The translations under genes and the position numbers were made by a program. 64,000 bases of DNA from Anaeramoeba flamelloides (Eukaryota > Metamonada > Anaeramoebidae), in assembly GCA_027625915.1 (NCBI GenBank), contig JANTQA010000023.1, forward strand, positions 16,492,001 to 16,556,000. The letters are read 5' to 3'. This document shows positions 52,735 through 62,951 of this stretch, in pieces; the stretch's first letter is position 1; the number at the start of each line of letters is the position of its first letter. The notes under the pieces were generated by a model, which worked only from the letters and a program-made list of their open reading frames with translations, made no database searches and had not been told where the DNA came from.

Positions 52735-55404
52735 ATGTCTTTAATTACTTTAAACGAATTCACTCAAAAGGACTTTAATGAAGATGAATTTTTAAAAAAA
52801 ACAAGACAAACTCGAACATTATTAGAGGTACAAAAGGAATTAGAATTCATTCAAAAGAAACTGCAAACAAGTCTAGTTACATTAATTAACAACGACTATG
52901 CAGACTTTGTTAATTTGTCCTCAAATTTGATTGGCTTAGATACAAATATAAATACTTTGTTGGTGTGTTTGGGGTACCTGAAGAAGCATGTCAACAAGCT
53001 GCGTTCTTTTTTCACCGAAGTCACATTGCATCTAGAAAAAAAAATAACAAAAAAGCAAGAAACGGATTTCCAATTAAGGATCTTAAAGACCACGGTTGAG
53101 GTTGACTCGACTTTAAAGAAATTGGAAATTTTAGAGCAACAACTTGGCGGCTATAGCGATATTAACAATAAAAAATTTACTAACGAAGAAAATTCAAATT
53201 TGGGTTTCTCATCAACAGCGAACAATTCAAAAAAGAAAATGAAATCAGTAAAGTCAACAAGAAATATGAGCGAAAAGATGATGAAAAACAAAAGGCTCTC
53301 GCCAAACAACCAAAGAAGAGTGAGCCGTGTTCAAAGTACCCCGATCAATTTGAAGAACCAAAATAATCAAAACAGGATCAAAAGCAAAGGCAGCAATTCA
53401 CCAAAAATAATCAACAACGCCAATACAATTCACCAAATATACGATCCTTTAATAATTGAAAGGATGTCCCACGCAATTTCTTCACTTCAGTTACTAATGA
53501 ATAGCAGCTTTTTCAAGGGTTCAAAATATTATCCGATTTTATCGAAAAGAATTTCAAATTTACTTTTTTCGACAACCAAAAGGCTGGGATCTAATTTAAT
53601 TATTTTTCTTAAAAAAAAAGATAAAAAAAAGTCAATCCAAACTCTCAGGTGTTTTCAAATATTGTCAAAGCAAAAAGAAGCAGAAAAAATTATTAGAACA
53701 CAGATCGTAAGCCCAAATTTAAAAAAAATCATTTCTCGAAAGGACCTAGCCTCAAAAAATGGTATAAAAAAAATTTATAATTCGATCATTACACATGTTC
53801 GGATTGAAGCGGGTTTTTTAAATGAGTTGGAACAGATCCAAAGAAATGCAATTAATAAAAATTTTCAAATGGAATCAAAAACAGATCAAAGTAAGAAAAA
53901 CACTGATCAAAAAAAAAATGATCAAGAAAAAGAAAAAAAAATTGAAATAGAATTGGAAAAAGACAAAGAAAAAGAAAAAGAAAAAGACAAAGACAAAGAA
54001 AAGGAATTGGAAAAAGAACAAGAACAAGAACAAGAAAATAAGAATTCCAATGCATTTAATTCCTTTGGGTTCAATTTTATTACAAACTCATTTTGGATTG
54101 AAATTGAAGGAATTATTATTAATAGATTGGGCTCCATATTTAACCCAGGCAATATATCAAAATTTCATAAAAATTATTCCCTATCTAAAAAATTAATTAA
54201 TACGCTCCTTCATGATTTTTATTATGACAAACCGGAAGAGGTTGCCCTTTTTTTAAAAAGTAAACCAACAATTGAATTCCAAAAAAAATGGAATTTAAAT
54301 GCTTATTTCCAGATATGCCTCCTTAATTTTGTACAAAACTTCGATAACAAATTAGAAGTTGCGGATTTAAAAAATGATGTTAAAAATGGATTTTTTCAAT
54401 TAAAAAAGCAAAGAAACAAAAAATTAAATAAAAGCCAATTATTTTTATCAAATTCCAAATTGCTTTCGGATACTTTTTTTAAATGCTGGGATCAAAATAT
54501 TTTTTTATCAGATTTAACCCATAAATTTTTAAAATTAAGTTTACAAATCTTAACTAGATATATACAATGGGTTAGAAAAGCAATTAAACAAACAATACTC
54601 ACGCCAGACGAACTAATTATCATTGATTCTGACATCGAAACCTTTTTAATAAAACTAAAAAACTTTTTTACCTTGACAAAAAAGGTTGATGATGATGAGG
54701 AGGAGGGTGAAGGTGACAGCGGAGACAATTTTTTAAAAATAATATTTCAAAAAAATACTAATTTCCAATACCAGTTTATTAACCAGCAAATTATAAACAA
54801 AAAATCATTTAATAAAGAAAAATTCCTTCAAATTATTTTAAAATGTTCCAAATATACAATTGATGATTTTGAAAAATTATTGCCTTTGGTTAAAGAAAAA
54901 ATTTTCCAACAATTTATTGAACGGTGTATAAAGAATTTAGATCAAATTTGGAAAATCAAATCAAGATATCATATGACTGAACGACAAGCCCCAACAAAAT
55001 GTTCTGATTTTGTGATAAGAATATTTTATCCTTTAACAAAATTCCTAAATAATTATTCCTTATTAATAAACCCCAAAACGGCAAAGGAATGTAAATTAAT
55101 CGTTGCTAAGGAGATTACAAAAAAATATTATGAACTAACAGTCGAATTTATTGATTCGGTTCGGGAAACTGAAAGGGCCTTAAAAAGGTTTCAAAACGCG
55201 CAAAGGAACCAAAACGAAAATAAAAATGCGCCTAAAAAATTATCATATGTTGAAAAAATTACAATACAATTGTTTTTAGATACAAAAAAATTTATTGAAA
55301 TAGTGACACAATTATTGAAAAATCAAAAAATTCCTCAAGATCTATTAGAACAATTTGATAGATTCCAAAAATTTACAAATAATAAAAAGGAAAACAATGA
55401 TTAA
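52735..55404 (+). CDS. COG2: conserved oligomeric Golgi complex subunit 2
   Basis: A single exon of 889 residues. The N-terminal 130 residues carry the COG2 signature: FNEDEFLKKTR, DYADFVNLSSNLIGLDTNIN, then paired helices. Human COG2 has the same DYADFVNLSTNLVG block. The C-terminal half (about 450-860) is all-helical and fits the COG2 C-terminal domain, with KCSDFVIRIFYPLTKFLNNY near 760. Two regions are expanded: a basic Ser/Asn-rich insert (165-225) and a Lys/Glu/Asp/Gln repeat (about 395-435, DKEKEKEKDKDKEKE). COG2 belongs to lobe A of the COG complex, which tethers recycling vesicles at the Golgi. Length is above the human 738, owing to the inserts. The ATG at 52735 is the first in frame and sits just before the conserved block. 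An acidic DDDEEEGEGDSGD stretch lies near 645. Confidence 0.9.
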   Translation: MSLITLNEFTQKDFNEDEFLKKTRQTRTLLEVQKELEFIQKKLQTSLVTLINNDYADFVNLSSNLIGLDTNINTLLVCLGYLKKHVNKLRSFFTEVTLHLEKKITKKQETDFQLRILKTTVEVDSTLKKLEILEQQLGGYSDINNKKFTNEENSNLGFSSTANNSKKKMKSVKSTRNMSEKMMKNKRLSPNNQRRVSRVQSTPINLKNQNNQNRIKSKGSNSPKIINNANTIHQIYDPLIIERMSHAISSLQLLMNSSFFKGSKYYPILSKRISNLLFSTTKRLGSNLIIFLKKKDKKKSIQTLRCFQILSKQKEAEKIIRTQIVSPNLKKIISRKDLASKNGIKKIYNSIITHVRIEAGFLNELEQIQRNAINKNFQMESKTDQSKKNTDQKKNDQEKEKKIEIELEKDKEKEKEKDKDKEKELEKEQEQEQENKNSNAFNSFGFNFITNSFWIEIEGIIINRLGSIFNPGNISKFHKNYSLSKKLINTLLHDFYYDKPEEVALFLKSKPTIEFQKKWNLNAYFQICLLNFVQNFDNKLEVADLKNDVKNGFFQLKKQRNKKLNKSQLFLSNSKLLSDTFFKCWDQNIFLSDLTHKFLKLSLQILTRYIQWVRKAIKQTILTPDELIIIDSDIETFLIKLKNFFTLTKKVDDDEEEGEGDSGDNFLKIIFQKNTNFQYQFINQQIINKKSFNKEKFLQIILKCSKYTIDDFEKLLPLVKEKIFQQFIERCIKNLDQIWKIKSRYHMTERQAPTKCSDFVIRIFYPLTKFLNNYSLLINPKTAKECKLIVAKEITKKYYELTVEFIDSVRETERALKRFQNAQRNQNENKNAPKKLSYVEKITIQLFLDTKKFIEIVTQLLKNQKIPQDLLEQFDRFQKFTNNKKENND

Positions 55405-55605
55405 ATTTTTTTCACCATTATCGTCAGTACTATATCATTCTTTTCTTTTTTTTTTTTTTTTCCTTCTTCTTCTTATCTTATTTTTACAAAAATAAAATTA
55501 TCTTTAATGATAGAGAATTATATATTATATTATTTATTTTATTTATAATTTTTTCATATTTAACTCAAGAATTAGATTTACAATTAAATGATAAATATTA
55601 TTTTA

Positions 55606-56722
55606 AGGGACTAGTCTTCTACGACAACAAGGCAAAATTTTAAAATATGTTATTGGTGGTATTCTTTACTTACAAATTTTGTAGATCCCAAGTGTCAAAA
55701 AATTCTGATCGACTAAGAAAGCCATAAAAGAAAATTCGTTTAGTGAGATCAATTTTTTTTTTTTCATTTTTTCTGAAAAAGAAAACTATTAAATTCTTTT
55801 TTTTTCTCGCAATTTATCAAGTTTTTACCCCGTTTATAGCAATTTTGATCATTATTATACTATAAGATTTCTTTGTTACCAGTAATATTAATATAAAGAT
55901 TTTTTTTCTTTTTTGAGATAAAACTTTTGGTTAACTAAAAAAATTGATATATTCAACGGATTAAAAAATAATTGTATTTTTTTAAGAAGAGTAGTTATAA
56001 TAATCAAAGTTTTAAAGTCATGTAAAAATATTACTCTGAAATTTTGTTTTTGTATTAAGACAAAATTCGATTTTTCAAAATAAAATTTTCTTGAAGATAT
56101 TTGGGAATTAGTTAATTTTATCCTCAAAATTCAAAATCATTTTTTTCTGCCAAAAATGATTTAAATTGTTATAAGGATTCTTGTGAATAAGACAAAATAA
56201 TTTGTTAAAAAAATTTTTTTGTATTGAATTTTTTTGCAATTTTGTTTCAATTTTTGAAAATCAGAAAACAACTTTTTCAAAACCTTAAAGAAAAATTTTT
56301 TTTTGCATAATAGATCTCAATTTAATTGATAAACTGTAGTTAAACTTCTACTGGATATTCATTTATTGAATCACCTATACTGCAATTATTTTTATTGGCT
56401 GAGATTTGATTTGAAATATAAATCAAAGAAAAAGTAACCAAATAAAAAATTTGCTTTCGAAATCAATACTTTCCAACATAAAACGAAAAATATGTTTTCC
56501 CATTTTCAAGAATTAACTTTATTCTTAAACAAAATAATAGGTTACTTTTTTTCGTTTTATATTGGAAACATGTAAATTTTGAATTTCAAAAAAGAGACAC
56601 AAATCAATAAATTGTTTAAATGAGGTTAACTCATCCATTTCAAAAGTCGAAACACAAATTACAAAAAAAAAATTCAAGATCTTGACAAGATTTCATTTTA
56701 TTTTCTTAAATGGCTACTCCCT
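55606..56722. mobile_element. TA-flanked inverted-repeat element, family F copy 2, about 1117 bp
   Basis: The left end AGGGACTAGTCTTC and right end AAATGGCTACTCCCT lie between TA (55604-55605 and 56723-56724) and match the AGGGAGTAGC ends of the copy at 35815-37190. The inside contains a hairpin (AAAGTAACC...CATAAAACGAAAAA against TTTTTCGTTTTATATTGG...GGTTACTTTT, about 56428-56565). No transposase is readable. Confidence 0.5.
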
Positions 56723-58349
56723 TAATAGACAATATTTCATACTTTATATTATTATTCTCTTTTTCTTTTTCTTTTATAAAATGTGAAAAGGTAATTTGGT
56801 AAAATGTAAAATCATTTTCAGACAAAGGATGGCAGTTTTATTAAAGAAGTAGAATATTTTCTAAGATTTTAATTCATTATTCCTCTTAAAATAAATTTTC
56901 AATTTTTAAATCTGATCATTTTTTCTCATTTTGTATTTTTTTTTTCTTTTTCTTTTTCTTTTGAAATTTTTTTTTTTTTTTTTTGATTATTTTTTTTCTT
57001 TTTTTCTTTTTTTCTTTTTTATTATCTAAAAAAAAAGTTTGAAACTCAAAATGTTTGCAAATCCAAATTAACATACAAAAAAGTGAGTATTTGTATTTTG
57101 TTTTAAAAATTCATACATTTAAAAATTAAAAATCATCTTTTCAACAATTGAAATTTTTTCAAAGAAATTGAGAAATTTTTTACAAGACGTTACAATGAAA
57201 GGTGACCAAAACTTTTTTATTGGTAATTTTTTGTTTTTTTTTTGAAAATTCTGGTTTATTCGGACATTTCTTTTATGAATCTCAAACATAATCTGGATTT
57301 TATTATTTATCTTATTTCTTAACAATCGTAGTTTGTTTTATACTTGTAAAAAAAAAAGTAAAATTTTCTTTTTTGGCTCAGCCTCTTTGAGTGAAATGAA
57401 GTTTATAATTAATTTCATAGGAATAAAATTTCAGTAAATTTTATTTTTTTTTTTCAATCTTTTTAATAAACCATATATTGGTTTAAATTAAAATTTTTTA
57501 TTGTTTTTAATATTCAATTTGATTGTTTTTCAATAAAAGGGGGTAATGATGCGATTATATGATTTTGAAATAGATCATAATTCTGGAGAGCTAATAAATA
57601 AAATTTCTTCTAGATTCATAAAATTCATCATTATTAAAAATACACATTATCGAAAGACTGTCGTTTTTATTTTATTCATGGTGTTAATTACTTAACCTAG
57701 ATTTTTTCTACTTGAAATTATATTGATGCATTCTTTTCAAAAATTTCTTCAAACTTTCGTTTTTAGTGTATCCTCATTAAAAATGGCTGAATTTTTCTTA
57801 CAAAATTTACATTTTTTTTGATTTCAACAACAACAATAAATTTCCGAGTTTTTTTTATTGATAAAATATGAGTTTCTATAGAAAAAATTAGTAAAATATC
57901 GAAATATAAGAATTGGTCATGAATTATTTTTCATCAAAATTATTTTTTTGGGTCCGATCTAGATTATTTTGGTTGTTGTAGAATTATTATATAATATTAA
58001 GAACTATTCCAGCCTTTATTTAAATTTAATGAATTATAGATATAATAATCAATAAATTGTTTTTTTTTTCTTCTAAACATTTTGTTTTTAAATTTATTCA
58101 ATATTATCTATTTGATTCCGATTTTTATCCTAATTAGCCCCTGAAATATCAAAAAAATTAACAATTATTCAGTCAAATAATTATATTAAATCCAATTAGA
58201 TGAATTTATTTTCAAAAATTTAAATTGTACTATATTTTATCTTGAATTTATAGAATAACTCAACTTTTATTAAAAATTATAGTTATTTGTATACCTAGCC
58301 TAACTATTAAGTCTTGATCTTTATCGGTGGTTAGACCACAAATTTATTC

Positions 58350-58600
58350 TTTTGAATTCATTTTTTGAATAATTAAAAATTTCCAATTCATATAAAAGTA
58401 TTGAAATAAGATAACTGTTTTAAAATAAGATTAATCAGATTACTATTACAGATTGTGAATTTTTAAAAATTAAAGTATTCAAAAGTGATTAGGATTTTTT
58501 TTTTTTTTTTTTTTTTTTTTCATTTTAGTTTAAATCTTTTTTAAAACCCATTTACCTAAATATTTGACTTTACTAAGATTTTTTTGAATAATAGTTTTTT
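58350..58600. repeat. dispersed repeat, family H copy 2
   Basis: It matches 20948-21190 in order (GAATTCATTTTTTGAATAAT, TTAAAAATTTCCAAT, GATTGTGAAT, CATTTTAG, TATTTGACTTTACTAAGA). A 24-base T run interrupts it at about 58497-58520. Confidence 0.6.
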
Positions 58601-58912
58601 TATGATTAGTAGTCATTCCAGATACTTTAATGGTTTACCATAACAAAAAGATACTGATTTTTTTTGTATCAATATTTTCTTTCATAATTAAATAGATTTG
58701 ACTTCCCATTTTGATTATCTTAAATTCATCAAAACCATAGTTCTTCAAGTAGATTATCTGAAAAAAAACAAATAATTAATTTTTAATTGTAAATAGTTCA
58801 AAAATTGAGTTTTTGGATAAAAATGCATAAATTTTTACAAAAAATGTTACTTATAGCTTTTAAATTTTGATTTGAAATCTTATTAATTTCAAAAATTACT
58901 CTTATTTACAGT

Positions 58913-59030
58913 CATTTTAAAAAAGTGAAAACTTTTTTTTGAAAAGATTGTAATCATTCTGTCTTTTTAAAGTTAAATTTGATTAAAGTGGTTTTTTTAA
59001 AAAAAAATGAACTTTTCACCACACTGTGGC
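58913..59030. repeat. family G-like inverted-repeat fragment
   Basis: It starts CAGTCATTTTAAAAAAGTGAAAAC after TA and has an inverted partner GTTTTTTTAAAAAAAAATGAACTTTTCACC nearby. The terminus matches the complement of the one at 47786 (GTTTTCACTTTTTTAAAATGGCTG). Confidence 0.5.
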
Positions 59031-59874
59031 TTCAATACCACATTAAAATTTTAGTTCTCAATTTATTAATAATAAATACTGGATAAATGTTTAAAAAATT
59101 TCTCAGATTTTTAACTTTCACTTATATCATTTTTCCTTATTTTCAGAAAATAAATTTTGATATTCAAAAAATAAAAAATACCACTCTTTTACAAAATATC
59201 TTTTTTTTTTCATCTTAGCAAAATATACAATATCAAAAACAAATATTTTATTTCTGCAAGATAAAAAATCCTATTGCTATAAACAAAAATATTGATTTTT
59301 TCCGAAAAACTAAAAAACATTTTTAAACAATTTAAAAAGGAAAAAGTAAAAAAGAAAAAATAATAATGAATAGAATTCTTTTCATATTTTATTCTTCTTC
59401 CAGTTTGTTGAGAAATAAATTCTCCATTTAATATTCAAAGCTCAGTTTTTAAAAATAATTTCTTTAAAAAATGTTGAAAAAAATTATGATCAAAATCTTT
59501 GAATAATTCTAATTACTTTTCCGAAGAAACAAAATCTATAATTTTTCATGACAATATATTCAAAAAGAATGAGGAAAGGCGGTGTACTCTCTGAATTCAA
59601 GGTCTAGTTTTATTTTTGATCAAGAGAATTGAAAAAGTCAAGAATAATTGTTTTTAAAAAGATCATTTTTTGATCAATTTACTTTCTCTATTTGTTTGTT
59701 AATTATATTTTGAAACCCTTCCTATCTCTCTCATAAAATAATTTAAACGTGTTTAATTGAAGGAAAACCAACACATTTCCAAAGTCATATCATTTTCTTG
59801 CTGAACAATTACTTCTTTTTTTTCCTTTTCCTTCGATCTCGATAAAAAAGAAAAAACTGCAAAACTCAAGTTGA

Positions 59875-61748
59875 ATGGACAATTCAACAAACCCACCACA
59901 AATTCCAAAAAAAGCAGCAAAGCAAAATGAACAAATTTTGTCTGACAACGAAATCCTTTTATCTTTTGATAACCTCTCACCACCAATATTTAACGAGCCC
60001 TTCAATTTTGAAGATTTTTTAGATTTTAACTCCTCAATGATGAATATGAATCAATTATTATTTAACCAACAGCCTTCAAATGAAGCAAACCTTGGTTCTA
60101 ATCAAAATGTGGATCATATTGGTGATCAAACCAGTAATAATAATTCGCAGCCAACCGTCATTATAAGGAAAATAACAAACCGGAAGAAAAGAAAAAAGGT
60201 TATATGTTATCCAAAATTCAAAACAAAGGAACCAAAGAAAAACATTCAAAAAATAAGATCAAGATCACAAAGCCCAAAAAGAAAGGAAAAAAGAAAACAA
60301 AAGATAAACGTTCCAAAAAGAAAAAAAAAGAAAATAATTGTTATCCACAACAATAATTTGAATCTTACAATCAATAGATCACAAAAAAAGCTTCCTTTTG
60401 TTTCTGATCCTAATAACGGAACGGGAACTGTCATGAATGTAAATAATTTTTCAAAGAAATTGCAGACAAATAATCACCAAAGACTTGATCAAAATAATGA
60501 AAATAATGAAAATAATGAAAATAATGAGTTTCAAAAAGAAAAGATAAAGCTAATTCCAAAAACAAAAACAAAAACAAAGACAAAAATGCTTCAAAATAAA
60601 AAAAAAAAAACAAAAAAAAAAAAAAGAAATTGAAATTAGTCAAAAGAAACAAAAAACATAAAAAAAATTTCCATTTCATCAAAACAAATTACCCAAACGA
60701 GCAAAACGAAAATTTCAAAAAAACCTTAATGAGAATAAAAAAAAACCCGTTTCAGTTATTCTTGAGTGATTTAAAAATTGAACAAAAGAATAATTGTAAC
60801 AATCAGTCCTTCAAAGACATTATTACTGAATTGATAATCACAAGCAATAAAATTTTCAGTGATCCAAAACAAATTATAATAATTCCTTCCACGTCACCTT
60901 TAATCGTCAATAATTTGAATTTAAATACAAGAACGGTAAAGCGTAATACTAAAAAAACACTAATAATCAAAACACTATCCCCAAGAAATTTTGAAAATAA
61001 TAAACAATATTTAATTGAAAGAAACGATAATAGCAATGATAAATATAGCAACAGCAACAAGAGTAATAATAACAAGAACAATAACAATAGCAATAGCAAT
61101 ATCAATAGCGATAGTGATGACAATAATAAAGAGAATGAAAATAGTTTTATTCCAATGGGTGGTAAATATTTAAAGAGTAATCCAAGCAATAATTCCAAAA
61201 ATGTTAGTCAAGAATTACCAATGAAAAATCATATTATTATCAAAAAAAATGTCAAAATAATAAACCCAGGGAAATTTAAAATTAATACATCTCGTGATTA
61301 TTTAATTCGTAAAATAATTGAAATTTTTTTGAATCATCCCACTCAAAAAAAAATCAAAAACAAAAAAACAAACCAAATAATTAATATTTTAGAAAATGAT
61401 AAAAGGCGTACAAGTGGGATCATTTCCATATTGAGAGGTATTGGTTTAATAGGTTCAATCGAGGCGCCGTTGATTGAAACCCGTTCTCAAGAATTTTTTT
61501 TGGCTTTCCCGTTACCAATTCTGAAACATGGTATATCAAAAGAAAATTATATCTATTTTAGAAAATTTGCCTTAAACATTTTATCAGAGCCTTTAAAATA
61601 TTTGGAATATCATAACCTCTTAATACAATCGAAAGAAATATTAAAAAATAGATTAATCCAGGTCATAAATAATCTTCATTCCTCAACAAAATTTTTTAAT
61701 TTTAAAAAAAAATTAGAATTATTTTCTCAAAAAATTATTAACAATTAA
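59875..61748 (+). CDS. E2F-like winged-helix transcription factor, frame broken at a poly-A tract
   Basis: Two abutting frames look like one gene. The first (59875-60633) gives 252 residues: an acidic N-terminus with a NEPFNFEDFLDFNSS patch, then basic, nuclear-signal-like stretches and NEN repeats, ending at TGA just after A13-C-A14 (60598-60625). The second (open from 60600 to 61748, TAA) has no ATG near its start. Its residues 221-295, counted from 60630, read as an E2F/DP winged helix: KRRTSGIISILRGIGLI aligns with KRRIYDITNVLEGIGLI, the DNA-recognition helix, with RRxYDx changed to RRTSGI. A 60-residue Asn/Ser repeat precedes it. The shift equals one A more or fewer in the run, so a sequencing or assembly slip, transcript slippage or a real mutation could each explain it. 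Targets and partner are unknown. Confidence 0.65.
60598..60625 (+). other. A13-C-A14 tract at the frame break
   Basis: The tract is read as poly-Lys/Thr in both frames. Upstream frame 1 and downstream frame 3 both remain open across it, so the switch could occur anywhere in it. The E2F-like domain lies downstream. Confidence 0.8.
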
Positions 61749-62951
61749 TTAATAATATTTCTTTGGTTTTGTTATTGGGTTATTTGTATTATTTAAATAA
61801 TTGAAGATTGTGTATGTAATATATATGTTGTGTAAATATTTGGACGGTAATAAAAACAATAATTAGAGAGAAAACAATGAAGTTAATATTATTTTTAATT
61901 TAATTCTTAAAAAGAATTTTTTTTTTATTATTTTTATTTTTATTTTTATTTTATCAATTAACGAAATTAAAAAAATAACAAAGATTTCAAAGGCTATTAT
62001 AATTACTTGATTTGGACAATAAAAAATCTAAAATTAATAAATGTAAACAACAATTCTACTTTTGTAATATTAACAATATTAGTAGAATCATGGTTATTCA
62101 AGAAGAGTAAAATAAGAAATAAAACTAAAAAAAAATATTTAATTTTAATTACTATAATTATAATATTTATTGATTTTTTTATTAAAATTTTAATGGTTTG
62201 GAAATACAATGTTACTAAAACCGGAAAGGGGTAATAATAATTTTAAAAAGAGATTTAGTGGGCTGAATTGGAATTAATATATTTATGAGATTTTGTTGAA
62301 TTCTCTGAAAATAAAATCAATACCTACATTTCTCTTAATAATTTGAACATGAAGAGTCGATTAATTTTAGAAGAGAACTAAAAATGATTACCGATATTTC
62401 ATATTTGTTGTTTTATACATAAAGATGTGAAAATTCCACTTTGTTTTCTAATCTTGTTTTTGATCAGTTATCCTTACCATGAATTGAACAATAATCAATT
62501 TTCCCTTGTCTATATAGTAACTCCAAAGTTAGTATAAATATGAAATGGTATGTTATTGTGGTTAAATATAAACTTTATGTTGAAAAAACAATTTCCGAAA
62601 TAGAAAAGTAACAAATGTTAAATATAACAAAAATCAAAATTAAAATCAACAAAACCCCAAATATATTTAACTTAAGGTGGTTTTCTGAATTCTTTTTGTT
62701 CTGATGTGACTTTTCTCTTAATATCAATCTCCAAATATGAAAATATATTTAATTTGCACGAAAAAAAAAATATTAAAATGTTCTATGTTTTTTATTTGTA
62801 AAAAGTAAAAAAGATTTTATAATAATAATAATCAGGATCATTATCATTGTTCTAACTCTAAAAAATTTAGACAGAAATTATAAAAAGAAAAAAGACAAAA
62901 GAAAAAAAGGGAAAGAAATTCTGAAAAAAAAGAAAGAATTTTTGAACAAAA
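61749..62951. other. convergent intergenic region, 1.2 kb
   Basis: The E2F-like gene (plus) and UTP25 (minus) end toward each other here, so it should hold only 3' ends. It is A/T-rich; overlapping open frames around 62003-62234 on both strands have no protein-like features. Confidence 0.55.

Larger units (their letters stand above)
55405..59874. other. intergenic region, 4.5 kb
   Basis: It holds family F copy 2 (55606-56722), long pyrimidine-rich stretches (56930-57030), family H copy 2 (58350-58600), a family G type end (58913-59030) and T runs. No gene was found; frames at 55888-56127 and 57119-57325 are A/T-driven. Confidence 0.55.
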
